Below are positions 43,535 to 53,172 of a DNA stretch of 64,000 nt, piece by piece. The first letter of the stretch is position 1. Each line of letters begins with the position of its first letter. Origin of the DNA: VBDM01 sp035499735 (GTDB taxonomy: Bacteria > Pseudomonadota > Gammaproteobacteria > Burkholderiales > SG8-39); assembly GCA_035499735.1 (NCBI GenBank), contig DATJYC010000024.1, forward strand, positions 1-64,000, written 5' to 3'. A program made the position numbers and the translations under genes. Below the pieces are notes generated by a model. It saw only the letters and a program-made list of their open reading frames with translations. It had not been told where the DNA came from and ran no database searches.

Positions 43535-46346
43535 CGACAAGAAGGACTACCGCAGCACGCTGAACCTTCCCGACACGCCCTTCCCGATGCGCGGGGACCT
43601 CGCGAGGCGCGAGCCGCAGTGGGTGAAGGAGTGGCGGGAGGGCAAGGTCTACGAGGAGATCCGCAAGGCGAGCGCGGGCCGGCCGAAGTTCGTGCTGCAC
43701 GACGGGCCCCCGTACGCCAACGGCGACATTCACATCGGCACCGCGGTCAACAAGATCCTCAAGGACATCATCGTCAAGGCGCGCAACCTCGCCGGGTTCG
43801 ACGCGGTCTATGTGCCCGGCTGGGACTGCCACGGCATGCCGATCGAGGTGCAGATCGAGAAGACCTACGGGAAGAACATCCCCGTCGAGAAGACGCAGAG
43901 CCTCGCGCGCGCTTATGCGACCGAACAGATCGCGCGCCAGAAGGCCGACTTCCAGCGCCTGGGCGTGCTCGGCGACTGGGACCACGCGTACACGACGATG
44001 GCCTTCCGCAACGAGGCCGACGAGATCCGCACGCTCGGCAAGCTGCTGGAGCGCGGCTACGTCTACCGGGGGCTCAAGCCCGTGAACTGGTGCTTCGACT
44101 GCGGGTCTGCGCTCGCCGAGGCCGAGGTCGAGTACATGGATCGCACCGATTTCGCGATCGACGTCGGCTTTCCCTTCGCGGAAAGCGATAGGCTCGCGAA
44201 GGCTTTCGGCCTGACGAATCTCCCGGCCGAAAAGGGCTGGATCGTCATCTGGACGACTACGCCTTGGACGATCCCCGCCAACCAGGCGCTGAACGTCCAT
44301 CCCGACCTTGTCTACGACCTGGTCGAGACCGAGCGCGGCCTGCTTATCCTCGCCGCAGATCTGCGCGAGGCCTGCCTCGGGCGCTACGGGTTCAAGGGGA
44401 GGGTGCTCACGTCGTGTAAGGGCAGTCGACTGGAGAGGATCGCGTTCCGCCATCCCTTCTACAACCGCATGTCGCCCGTCTATCTAGGTGAGTACGTCAC
44501 GCTCGAACAGGGTACCGGCATCGTCCACAGTGCGCCGGCGTACGGCGTCGAGGACTTCGTGTCCTGCCGCAGCTACGGAATGAAGGACGACCAGATCCTC
44601 GCGCCGGTGATGGGCGACGGCAAATACGCGAGCTCGCTCGACCTCTTCGGCGGCTTGTCGATCTGGGCCGCGAACCCGAAGATCGTCGAGAAGATCCGCG
44701 AGAACGGCGCCCTCTTCCACTCCGAGAAGCACCAGCACAGCTACATGCATTGCTGGCGCCACAAGACGCCGATCATCTATCGCGCCACCACCCAATGGTT
44801 TGCGGGCATGGACGAGGTGCCCGGGTACCACAGCAGGAAGCCGAAGGAACACCTTAGGGCGACGGCGCTGCGCGCGGTCGAGGCGACGAGATTCTTCCCG
44901 GCCTGGGGGCAGGCGCGGCTGCACGGCATGATCGCGAACCGCCCCGACTGGACGCTCTCGCGCCAGCGCCAATGGGGCGTGCCCATGCCGTTCTTCATCC
45001 ACAGGGAAACCGGCGCGCTGCACCCGCGCACGCACGAGCTGCTCGAGGCGGTCGCGAAGAAGGTCGAGGCGGGCGGCATCGAGGCCTGGCAGCAGGTGCG
45101 CGCTGAGGACTTGCTCGGCGCGGACGCCGCGAGCTACGAGAAGATCAAGGACACGCTCGACGTGTGGTTCGACTCGGGCTCGACGCACGAAACGGTGCTG
45201 CGCGGCTCGCACGCAAAAGAGCTGAAATTTCCCGCCGACCTGTATCTCGAGGGCTCCGACCAGCACCGCGGCTGGTTCCATTCCTCGCTCCTCGTGTCGT
45301 GCATGCTGAACGGCCGGGCGCCGTACGATGCGCTGCTCACGCACGGCTTCGTCGTCGACGGCCAGGGGCGCAAGATGTCGAAGTCGCTCGGCAACGTCAT
45401 CGCGCCGCAGAAGATCTCCGAGACGCTGGGCGCGGAGATCCTCCGCCTGTGGGTCGGGGCGACGGACTATTCGGGGGAGCTGTTCATCTCCGACGAGATA
45501 TTGAAGCGGGTAGTGGAAAGCTACCGGCGCATTCGCAATACGTTGCGCTTCCTGCTTGCGAATACGTCCGATTTTGATCCAGGTCTCCACGCCATTCCGA
45601 TGCACGATTGGTTCGAGATCGATCGTTACGCGTTGTGCAGAACCACGATGTGGCAGGAGGAGCTCAAGGAGTACTACAACAAGTATGAATTCCATACAGT
45701 CGTGCAAAAGCTGCAGTTCTTTTGCACCGATGATCTAGGGGCGTTCTACCTGGATATCCTTAAGGACCGTCTGTATACATGTGCGGCAGACTCGACAGCA
45801 AGGCGCTCGGCCCAGAACGCACTCTTTCACATCACGAGAAGTCTAGTGACTTTGATGGCGCCGATTCTTAGCTTCACTGCACAGGAAGCTTGGAAGAACA
45901 CTGCCAGCGAACCTGATAGTGTCTTCGCCGCGACCTGGCACTCACTCCCGAATTGCGCTGGACAGATGCACCTCGCGGACAAGTGGGATCGCATTCGCGC
46001 AGTGCGAGCCGAGGTACTGAAGGAACTCGAAGCGGCGCGCGTGGCAGGAGCGATTGGCTCGTCTCTCGCTGCCGAAGTGGACCTTGCATATTCCGGGGAA
46101 AAGTATGCGGCACTTAGCTCGCTGGGGGATGATTTGCGCTTTGCTTTGATAACGTCCGCCGCTTCGGTACGTGAAGTCAAAAGCCGTGAAGAGGAGGGTG
46201 TGGTGGTGCGTTCGAGCAAGCACCCCAAGTGCGCGCGCTGCTGGCACTGGCGAGCCGACGTCGGCGCCGACGCGAAGCACCCGGAGATCTGCGGGCGCTG
46301 CGTCTCGAATCTCTTCGGCGCGGGCGAGCCGCGCCGGTTCGCATGA
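43527..46346 (+). CDS. ileS: Isoleucyl-tRNA synthetase
   Basis: A 939-residue class I synthetase. HIGH appears in DGPPYANGDIHIGTA, the editing domain lies at about 200-400, KMSKS appears in GRKMSKSLGN, and a C-terminal zinc finger CARCWHW...CGRC ends the protein. The start overlaps ribF by 8 bases and the stop overlaps lspA (ATGA). About residues 655-895, covering the anticodon-binding domain, are encoded by DNA with visibly lower GC and codon usage unlike the rest (see the separate entry). The reading frame stays open throughout, so the enzyme should be functional. Confidence 0.97.
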   Translation: MPDDKKDYRSTLNLPDTPFPMRGDLARREPQWVKEWREGKVYEEIRKASAGRPKFVLHDGPPYANGDIHIGTAVNKILKDIIVKARNLAGFDAVYVPGWDCHGMPIEVQIEKTYGKNIPVEKTQSLARAYATEQIARQKADFQRLGVLGDWDHAYTTMAFRNEADEIRTLGKLLERGYVYRGLKPVNWCFDCGSALAEAEVEYMDRTDFAIDVGFPFAESDRLAKAFGLTNLPAEKGWIVIWTTTPWTIPANQALNVHPDLVYDLVETERGLLILAADLREACLGRYGFKGRVLTSCKGSRLERIAFRHPFYNRMSPVYLGEYVTLEQGTGIVHSAPAYGVEDFVSCRSYGMKDDQILAPVMGDGKYASSLDLFGGLSIWAANPKIVEKIRENGALFHSEKHQHSYMHCWRHKTPIIYRATTQWFAGMDEVPGYHSRKPKEHLRATALRAVEATRFFPAWGQARLHGMIANRPDWTLSRQRQWGVPMPFFIHRETGALHPRTHELLEAVAKKVEAGGIEAWQQVRAEDLLGADAASYEKIKDTLDVWFDSGSTHETVLRGSHAKELKFPADLYLEGSDQHRGWFHSSLLVSCMLNGRAPYDALLTHGFVVDGQGRKMSKSLGNVIAPQKISETLGAEILRLWVGATDYSGELFISDEILKRVVESYRRIRNTLRFLLANTSDFDPGLHAIPMHDWFEIDRYALCRTTMWQEELKEYYNKYEFHTVVQKLQFFCTDDLGAFYLDILKDRLYTCAADSTARRSAQNALFHITRSLVTLMAPILSFTAQEAWKNTASEPDSVFAATWHSLPNCAGQMHLADKWDRIRAVRAEVLKELEAARVAGAIGSSLAAEVDLAYSGEKYAALSSLGDDLRFALITSAASVREVKSREEEGVVVRSSKHPKCARCWHWRADVGADAKHPEICGRCVSNLFGAGEPRRFA
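45490..46205 (+). other. Compositionally atypical segment within ileS
   Basis: By hand count, sample 60-base rows here have 42-47% G+C (45661-45780), against 65% in a row earlier in the gene (44041-44100). AT-ending codons (GAT, AAT, TTT, CTT, AGT) become common. Composition returns to normal at the zinc-finger codons after about 46205. The segment encodes the anticodon-binding domain. Confidence 0.7.
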
Positions 46347-46831
46347 CCCGCTGGAAGCCCCTCCTTCCCTGGCTCGCGATCTCGGCGCTGATCGCGCTCG
46401 CCGACCACGCGAGCAAAAGCGCGGTCAGCTCGGCACTGCGCCCGGGCGAGGCGCGGGAGGTGACGCCGTTCTTCAACCTGGTGCTCGCGCACAACCGCGG
46501 CGCGGCGTTCAGCTTCCTGTCGGACGCGAGCGGCTGGCAGAGGACGCTCTTCATCGGCATCGCGGTCCTCGCCACCGCGGTGATCGTCACGCTGCTCCTC
46601 AAGCATTCCGGCGAGCGGCTGTTCTCCGCGGGCCTCGCCCTGATCCTGGGCGGGGCGCTGGGCAATCTGTGGGACCGCATCATCCTGGGCTACGTCGTCG
46701 ACTTTCTCGACTTCCACGCTTTCGGCTGGCACTTCTGGGCGTTCAACGTCGCCGACTCCGCGATCACGATCGGAGCCGGGCTGCTCATCCTCGACAGCCT
46801 GCTCGCGGCCGGTACCACGCAGAAGGCCTAG
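46343..46831 (+). CDS. lspA: Signal peptidase II (lipoprotein signal peptidase)
   Basis: 162 residues, four transmembrane helices, cleaving lipoprotein signal peptides. Catalytic aspartates are in GNLWDRI...VVDFLDF and FNVADSAI, with NRGAAFSFL before them. Start ATG 46343 overlaps ileS by 4 bases. It would process the lipoproteins encoded elsewhere in the window (lipobox proteins at 1607, 8535 and 11508). Confidence 0.97.
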   Translation: MTRWKPLLPWLAISALIALADHASKSAVSSALRPGEAREVTPFFNLVLAHNRGAAFSFLSDASGWQRTLFIGIAVLATAVIVTLLLKHSGERLFSAGLALILGGALGNLWDRIILGYVVDFLDFHAFGWHFWAFNVADSAITIGAGLLILDSLLAAGTTQKA

Positions 46832-46832
46832 A

Positions 46833-47783
46833 ATGAGCGGCATGGAAGTCATGCTCGCCAATCCCCGCGGCTTCTGCGCCGGCGTCGAGCGCGCCATCAG
46901 CATCGTCGAGCAGGCCCTGGCGGTGCACGGTGCGCCGATCTACGTCCGCCACGAGGTCGTGCACAACCGGTACGTGGTGGACGACCTGAAGCGCAAGGGC
47001 GCGGTATTCGTCGAGGAGCTGGCCGACGTCCCCTCGGGCAGCACCGTCATCTTCAGCGCCCACGGCGTGTCGAAGGCGGTGCGCGCCGAGGCCAAGGCGC
47101 GGGGCCTGCGCGTCTTCGACGCAACCTGCCCCCTGGTGACCAAGGTCCACGCCGAGGTCGCCAAGATGCGCACCGCGGGGCGCGAGATCGTGATGATCGG
47201 CCACCGCGGCCACCCCGAGGTCGAGGGCACGATGGGGCAGACGGCCGAGGGCATGCATCTGGTCGAGACGGTGGCCGACGTGGCGCGCCTCGACGTGCGC
47301 GACCCGCAGAAGGTCTCCTATGTGACCCAGACGACGCTGTCGGTGGACGACGCCGCCGCGGTGGTTGCGGCGCTCAAAGCGCGATTTCCGACGATCACCG
47401 GGCCCAAGAAGGACGACATCTGCTATGCGACCCAGAACCGGCAGGACGCCGTCAAGTTCCTCTCGCCGCAGTGCGACGTGGTCATCGTCGTAGGCTCGAC
47501 CAACAGCTCGAACTCCAACCGCCTGCGCGAGGTCGCGGAGAGCCGCGGCATCCCGGCCTACATGGTGGACAGCGCGGAGCAGCTCAAGCCGGAGTGGGTG
47601 GCGGGCAAGCGGCGCGTCGGGATCACGGCCGGCGCCTCGGCTCCCGAGATTCTCGTCACCGAGCTCGTCGCGCGGCTGAAGGCTCTCGGCGCGGCGAGCG
47701 TGCGCCAGCTCGAGGGGGTGAACGAAAGCGTGGTATTTACCCTGCCGCGCGAGCTTTCCGCGCGCGCCGCGCCGAAGCCCTGA
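46833..47783 (+). CDS. ispH: 4-hydroxy-3-methylbut-2-enyl diphosphate reductase
   Basis: 316 residues, the last step of the MEP pathway, producing IPP and DMAPP. Three cluster cysteines are present in NPRGFCAGV, DATCPLVTKVH and DDICYATQNRQ, with substrate residues in SAHGVSK and VVGSTNSSNSNRL. ATG 46833 is used; ATG 46842 is an alternative. It closes the ribF operon and connects functionally with dxs and ispA at 16067-18947. It is convergent with pilY1, 27 bp away, with no terminator visible. Confidence 0.97.
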   Translation: MSGMEVMLANPRGFCAGVERAISIVEQALAVHGAPIYVRHEVVHNRYVVDDLKRKGAVFVEELADVPSGSTVIFSAHGVSKAVRAEAKARGLRVFDATCPLVTKVHAEVAKMRTAGREIVMIGHRGHPEVEGTMGQTAEGMHLVETVADVARLDVRDPQKVSYVTQTTLSVDDAAAVVAALKARFPTITGPKKDDICYATQNRQDAVKFLSPQCDVVIVVGSTNSSNSNRLREVAESRGIPAYMVDSAEQLKPEWVAGKRRVGITAGASAPEILVTELVARLKALGAASVRQLEGVNESVVFTLPRELSARAAPKP

Positions 47784-47810
47784 CAGGCCTCGGCGCGGGG
47801 GGTGTCGATC

Positions 47811-50800
47811 TCAGCGCTCGCGGAAGGTGAACCGCGATACACCCTTCGCGCTCTTGTTGATGTTGACGTTGCCGGTGGTGACCTTGCCCGTCGAATCCGT
47901 GTTGACGGTCTTGATGTCGCCCGTGGTCGTCTGGATCGGCGTGACGCCCACGAGGAACTGGTTGATGTAGCTTCCCGCGACGCCGTTCGCCGTTCCCGGC
48001 ACGTAGCTGCCAGTCAGATAGTCCAGGTTGTAGACGAAGGACGTCCCACCGGCCGAGCAGCCTCCCACCACCGGCGTGTTCGACGCGAACACCAGGGTGC
48101 CCAGCTCGAGGCGAGGATCAAGGATGATGCGCTCGCCGGGGCTCGTACCGCCCGGATTGAGGTCGATGTAGAACCCGTTCTGCGTGGACCAGTTGACGGC
48201 GTTGCTGCTGATCGTACGGTCGGACCCGTTGTTCGAGCTCAGGACCTGCTGAACCAGTCCGATCGAACGGACGTTGGTGCCGTAGTCCGTGTCCTGGTCC
48301 TTGATGCCGTAGATAGACTGCTGCGACGTGTCGGTGGCGTCCGCCGTGGCGATATAGCGCCCGGTGCCGACGTAGAAGATGCGGGTCGCGCCGTTGTTGA
48401 TGTTGGTCGCCACCGGCCTGATCGTGATCGGCTGCACCTTGCCGGTGCCATCCTTCAGCGTCACCATGTGATTCGCCGTCAGCGGGGAGGCGGACATGTC
48501 GATGCGCCATACGTTGCCCTGCTGGTCGCCGCCGTACATGAAGCTGATGGTGGCATCGGTCAGGCCATTCTTGTAGAACCCGGCATGCTTGAACAGGCCC
48601 GAGGGCAGCGTGGTCGTGCCGACGTTCAGGCCGGTCGCCGGGTCGTTGGTGGGCACCTTGGCGAGCACTTCGCCGGTGATGGCGTCGAGCACGAAGAAGA
48701 AGCCGCCGCCCGAGCCGGTCGGGGTGGCCGGAAACCCGCTGGGCACACCGGTGTTGTTCAGCCCCGAGGTCAGGATGACGACCCATTTCCCGGCGAGCGC
48801 CTTTCCGCTGATCGAGGTGCCCGTGTTCGTCATCGGAATCTTGCCGAACACCGGATTGCCGTAGGTGAAGCCCAGGTCGAGGTCGCTGTGGACGATCCCG
48901 TCCGGGCTCGTGGGGCACCACTGCGAGTTCCAGCAGAATTCCCACAGGCCCTTGGGATTCAGGGGGTCGGTGACGTCGAGCGCGTAGTATCCGCGCCCGC
49001 CGCCCGCCGCGCCACCGACGAGGATGGTCTTCCACACGCCGGCGGTCGCGTCGAACACGTCGTTGGTCTCCGGCGTTGCGTCGAGGAAGAAGCTGTGCGC
49101 GCCCGCGTATTGCATGTCGGCGAGTTGGTACACGCCAGCCATGACGAACTTCGGCATGTAGGCCCAGTTCTCGTTGCCCGTTGTCGAGTCGAAGGCGTGC
49201 AGATAGCCGTCGTTGGCCGCCACATACAGCGCGCCGGCGCGCGTCAGCATCGACTGCTGGAATCCGGAGCTGCCCAGATATCCGGTATCCGTGTACTGGA
49301 ACGGAGCCAGCCGGACGAACGCCGGCTCGGCATCGACGATGTCGCCGAGAATCGTCTGCGTGGTGACGCCGGTGATCGGGTCGCTCTCGGTCCGGTCGCG
49401 GAACAGGATGCCTTCGTTGGCGACCTGGCCGCTCAGGAAGCCGACGAGCGCCGTGCCCGCGTTGACCTGCAATCTCTGCGCTGCGCTGAGGAGGGTCGTG
49501 CACTGCGACAGGATCGGCGCGGTCGTGCAATGGTTCGTGAAGAGGGCCTGCTCGGCCGCGTTCATGCTGGCGAAAGCGAAGGGCTTCACCTTGGTCGCGG
49601 TCGTGGGATCGGCCATCAAGAGGGTTCGGCCGGGGCCCGTAGTGATCTGGTTGTAGAGCTGCACGTCCGCGGACCAGAGGGTCCCCCGGCTCGTGTCGAT
49701 CGCGCCGGTGGCCGGATTCAAGGCAAGCGCCTGGACGACGCCTGACCAGGTGTTGGTCTGGTAGGTCGTGGTAAAGGCAAAGTTGTCCGTCGCCGTGATG
49801 TTCGGGCTCGAGGTCGCCGCCGCGGACGCCGCGTGGGTCGACTTCGAGAAGTCCAGGAACGCGTTGCTCAGCGCGTTGTACAGCGTGCGCGGGTCGGTCG
49901 CCTTGAAGAAGGTCCCGCGCCCGTTGACCGCGGAGTGCCACAGGTCGTCGAGGGCCGACTGCTGGTCCTGCTGCGGTTGCGGCCAGTTGCACGCGCCCGA
50001 CGTCCAGAAGCAGGCGTTCGGAGCCGCGCCCTTGATGTTGGGGTAGTCCCCGGAGGCGGCGGTCTCGTAGCTCGGGTCGTACAGCATCAGCCCGTCGGCG
50101 AGTCCCACCGTGTAGGTCGTCATGTGCTGGAACGTCGCGAAGTCCTTGGCCGTGGTGAACACGTTGTTCGCCGAGACGTCGCTCCCTGCGGGCGTGGCGC
50201 TGGGGCTGGTGGCGGGTCCGGTGAGGTTCCCGTTTGCGTCCTTCCCGCCGCGCAGGTCGGTCATGTAGTAATAGATCGCGACGTCGGCGAGCGTGCCCCG
50301 GGTGCCGGCGCTCGAGCCGGCGGCGCTGCCCGCCGACGAGTTCGCCCCTGCGACGCCGTCGAAGGTCACCTGACCGCGGCTGGAGTACGGGTTGGTCCCG
50401 TCCGTGTTGTCGAAGTTGCCCATCGCGTTGCCCGCAATGTCCTGCCCGCCGTTGCCGTTCCAGAAGCCGTCGGTGGTCATCAGGGAGAAGTTTCTTTGGC
50501 AGGACGACTGCACCGGATCATCCGCGGCGGGGATGCCGGTCGTCAGGCCTTGGTTCATCTTGCCGGCGTAGATCCAGCCGGCGCGGGACAGCGCTTCGCG
50601 CAGGGGGGTGCCGTGGGCCGGCTTCTGCGCGTAGAACTTGTTGTAGAAATTGCCCGCGTTCGTCAGGTTGAAATTATCTATCCTCAGGTAGTTCGCGCTC
50701 TGGAGCGAGCTCGACGCGTTGCTGTTGCTGTTGCCGTCGTTGGGATAGTACGGGTTGATGGTGATGAAGCCCAGCCGCATGTTGTCGGGCTTGGGCGGCG

Positions 50801-52505
50801 TGCCGCTCGGGTTGGAGACGAACCCGCGGAGCGAGATGCCCACCGAGCTCTTCATCATCTGCATGCGCGTGCGGTAGTAGGCCCACCACGTGGCGTAGTT
50901 CTGCAGCTCCTGCGCATAGGTGCAGCCGCTCGCCGGGCACTCGACCCGCCCGGAGCGTCCGCCGGTGAAGGGGGACGCGGCCGAGCGGATGGTGTCGCGG
51001 ACGAACAGGCCGTAGCGCGCGAAGGTGTAGCTCTGGATGCCGCTGACCCCGGTGATGTACTTTCCCTGGCAGCGGTTGGTCGCAGTGGGCGAGCCAGACT
51101 GGCCGTTGACGGCGCCGTGAGCGAGCGCGTCCTCCTGCGTCTTGCAGAAGCGCACGTACGCCGGCTTGTTGTAGGTCTTGCTGTTGAACGTGCCGGAGGG
51201 CGCCGTGCCCGGCGTGGAGGCGAGTATGCAGTCGGTGAGGGCGGCGTCGGCGCAGTATTCCACCGGGACGATGCGGTACGAGGCCGGCGCCTGGCTGTTC
51301 ACGTTGTTGAGATCGTTATACAGGCCCGTGCGCACCCAGGTCCCCGCGGTGCTCTGGGTGTTGCAGCCGCTGCCGCTGCAGCTGCTCGCGTAGGTGAACC
51401 GGTTCGCGTCGAGCACGGTTATCTGCACGTTGCTGACGTTCATGCTGGTCTGGCCGGTGTTGCCCGTGGTGATGATGTCGTTGCTGACGAGCCCGTGCGC
51501 CGTGCTGGTCACAGTCACCGTGTTGCTGCCGCTGCTCCGGACGAAGGTGTTGTTCCCGAGGCTGACGCACTTGCGGAACGACACGGTTCTCGACGAGACG
51601 GTGCCCGAGCCCGAGGCGGTCGTGTAAGTGAACGTGCTGGTGACGAGGGGCGACCCGGGCGTGACCGTGCCCGTGCTGGAGGTCAGCACATTCGCGCAAT
51701 TCACCGTGATGCCGGTGCTGTTGCTCGTCACCCACACCTTGTCGCCCGTGCTGATGCCGTGCGCTTCCGTCGTGGTGATGGTGACCGTCGTGCCGCTGCG
51801 CGCGCCGCTGCCGAGCTGCATCATCTCGGGAAGCCCGAAGACCACCGCCGCGTTGCCGGAGGCGTCGACCGTGCTCTTGTTCGAGCGGTTCGTGCGGTAG
51901 GGGAATTGCCCCGCCGGCATCGTATTGCCGAGATCGTCCGGCCCCGTGACGAGCGCGCCGCCGCTCGCGTCGAGCTGCCCGTTGCGCTTGCAGACTTTGG
52001 GGTTGTTCCCGTTGTTGTTGCAATAGTTCCTGTCGGTGACGTTGTTTGAGATGTTCGTGTTTCCTGTGAACTGAGCCCCGTAGGCGTCGTTCGGGACGCT
52101 GTTCGTCGTCGGATCGGGCCAGGCGCCGGTCGGGGCGTTGGTATGGAACGCACCGGTCGAGTCGACGCCGACCAGGTAGCTGAAGCCCGGATCGTAGGCG
52201 ACGCCGTTCGACCCGAACTGGCCGCCCGCGCTGTAGGGCGGGTCGCCGAAGGAGCAATCCGTATTGTTGCTGTCGTCGGTCATGCACTGGCTGTCCCCGG
52301 CGACGTAGTCCGGTATGAAATCCGACTGCATGCTTCCCGAGCTGTCCAGGGTGAAGAGCACGTTCGGCAGGGCGCCCGCGCCGCCGGTCGCCGAGAGCGG
52401 CTGCTGCGAGATGACCACCTGGCCGAGCGCGGGCTGCGCCGCGAAGTTGGCCGCGACCGCGAGCGCGAAGAGCTTCTGGATCAGGACGATGTTCTTGGAT
52501 TTCAT
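47811..52505 (-). CDS. pilY1: PilY1-type pilus tip adhesin
   Basis: A 1564-residue secreted protein. After the signal peptide (about 1-28), the vWA-like part has a MIDAS-type DSSGS at 54-58. Between about 235 and 391 are two similar segments (VTITTTEAHGISTGDKVWV and VTVTSTAHGLVSNDIITTG) of an FCCH/phage-tail-like beta fold, inserted within the N-terminal half. The C-terminal half is a PilY1 beta-propeller (GALYVAANDGYLHAFD, GNVWRIDMS). It caps type IV pili and acts in adhesion and pilus extension. It is the last gene of the pilE-fimT-pilV-pilW-pilX-pilY1 operon. I could not place a canonical calcium DxDxD loop. Confidence 0.95.
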   Translation of the reverse strand: MKSKNIVLIQKLFALAVAANFAAQPALGQVVISQQPLSATGGAGALPNVLFTLDSSGSMQSDFIPDYVAGDSQCMTDDSNNTDCSFGDPPYSAGGQFGSNGVAYDPGFSYLVGVDSTGAFHTNAPTGAWPDPTTNSVPNDAYGAQFTGNTNISNNVTDRNYCNNNGNNPKVCKRNGQLDASGGALVTGPDDLGNTMPAGQFPYRTNRSNKSTVDASGNAAVVFGLPEMMQLGSGARSGTTVTITTTEAHGISTGDKVWVTSNSTGITVNCANVLTSSTGTVTPGSPLVTSTFTYTTASGSGTVSSRTVSFRKCVSLGNNTFVRSSGSNTVTVTSTAHGLVSNDIITTGNTGQTSMNVSNVQITVLDANRFTYASSCSGSGCNTQSTAGTWVRTGLYNDLNNVNSQAPASYRIVPVEYCADAALTDCILASTPGTAPSGTFNSKTYNKPAYVRFCKTQEDALAHGAVNGQSGSPTATNRCQGKYITGVSGIQSYTFARYGLFVRDTIRSAASPFTGGRSGRVECPASGCTYAQELQNYATWWAYYRTRMQMMKSSVGISLRGFVSNPSGTPPKPDNMRLGFITINPYYPNDGNSNSNASSSLQSANYLRIDNFNLTNAGNFYNKFYAQKPAHGTPLREALSRAGWIYAGKMNQGLTTGIPAADDPVQSSCQRNFSLMTTDGFWNGNGGQDIAGNAMGNFDNTDGTNPYSSRGQVTFDGVAGANSSAGSAAGSSAGTRGTLADVAIYYYMTDLRGGKDANGNLTGPATSPSATPAGSDVSANNVFTTAKDFATFQHMTTYTVGLADGLMLYDPSYETAASGDYPNIKGAAPNACFWTSGACNWPQPQQDQQSALDDLWHSAVNGRGTFFKATDPRTLYNALSNAFLDFSKSTHAASAAATSSPNITATDNFAFTTTYQTNTWSGVVQALALNPATGAIDTSRGTLWSADVQLYNQITTGPGRTLLMADPTTATKVKPFAFASMNAAEQALFTNHCTTAPILSQCTTLLSAAQRLQVNAGTALVGFLSGQVANEGILFRDRTESDPITGVTTQTILGDIVDAEPAFVRLAPFQYTDTGYLGSSGFQQSMLTRAGALYVAANDGYLHAFDSTTGNENWAYMPKFVMAGVYQLADMQYAGAHSFFLDATPETNDVFDATAGVWKTILVGGAAGGGRGYYALDVTDPLNPKGLWEFCWNSQWCPTSPDGIVHSDLDLGFTYGNPVFGKIPMTNTGTSISGKALAGKWVVILTSGLNNTGVPSGFPATPTGSGGGFFFVLDAITGEVLAKVPTNDPATGLNVGTTTLPSGLFKHAGFYKNGLTDATISFMYGGDQQGNVWRIDMSASPLTANHMVTLKDGTGKVQPITIRPVATNINNGATRIFYVGTGRYIATADATDTSQQSIYGIKDQDTDYGTNVRSIGLVQQVLSSNNGSDRTISSNAVNWSTQNGFYIDLNPGGTSPGERIILDPRLELGTLVFASNTPVVGGCSAGGTSFVYNLDYLTGSYVPGTANGVAGSYINQFLVGVTPIQTTTGDIKTVNTDSTGKVTTGNVNINKSAKGVSRFTFRER

Positions 52506-52532
52506 GGTTTGCTCCCTGGCTCGGCGAGGAGG

Positions 52533-53171
52533 TCAGTAGACCGCCTTCACCAGGCTTTGAACGATGGATACGGAGTTGCGTGGTCCCTCGGCCCGCGCCG
52601 TGATGCGGTAGTGGACGGCGGGCTGGGTGGTGTGCGCGTCGGTCGGCCGCGTCTGGTCGGCTCCGGAGAGCGACAGCGTCGCGTCGGACACCGTCGAGGC
52701 GCAGGAGTTAGCCGTCCCGTTGCAGGTGCCCGCCGACGGGCAGTTGCTCAGCGAGCAGATGCGGTGGATGAGGAAGAACACGGTGTTGCCGCCAGCGTCC
52801 TGGGCGCCGCCGTTCAGCTGGGCGGCTTCGGCCCAGTTCGCCTTGTCGCGCAAGTCGGGCTCGTTCAGCGCAACGCTCGAGTAGAACCCGGCCGAGGCCG
52901 TCGAGCCGTTGTGATTGTCGCTGTCGAGCGCGCCGGGGACGTTGAGGTTGGCCGCGAGCCACGCGGTTCCGGCCTGGATGCCTTGGTCGGCCGCGTTCGA
53001 CCCGGCCTGGCGCAGCCCGATGTTGCCGGCCATGATGGTCGCGGTGTCGACCGAGCGCATGGTCGCGATGCCGGCCAGCGTCATGGCCACCAGCACGATA
53101 AGCGCGATGATGAGGATGGTGCCGCGTTCTTTCGCGCGCCCGTGGTGCAAGCGAGGGTGATGGGTTCTCAT
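52533..53171 (-). CDS. pilX: PilX minor pilin
   Basis: A 212-residue type IV minor pilin with a class III-like leader ending KERG followed by TILIIALIVLVAMTLAGIATM, but with an unusual residue set after the cleavage glycine (no phenylalanine, no Glu5 in the usual place). This is common for PilX. The C-terminal part is beta-rich with two cysteines (CSLSNC and CNGTANSC). It lies between pilW and pilY1. Confidence 0.9.
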   Translation of the reverse strand: MRTHHPRLHHGRAKERGTILIIALIVLVAMTLAGIATMRSVDTATIMAGNIGLRQAGSNAADQGIQAGTAWLAANLNVPGALDSDNHNGSTASAGFYSSVALNEPDLRDKANWAEAAQLNGGAQDAGGNTVFFLIHRICSLSNCPSAGTCNGTANSCASTVSDATLSLSGADQTRPTDAHTTQPAVHYRITARAEGPRNSVSIVQSLVKAVY

Positions 53172-53172
53172 G

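Noticed and set aside
47802..49745. A 647-codon open frame on the plus strand opposite pilY1
   Set aside because: It is antisense to a clear PilY1 protein; the translation is Arg/Val/Asp-rich low complexity with no motif, a usual side effect of GC-rich codon usage.
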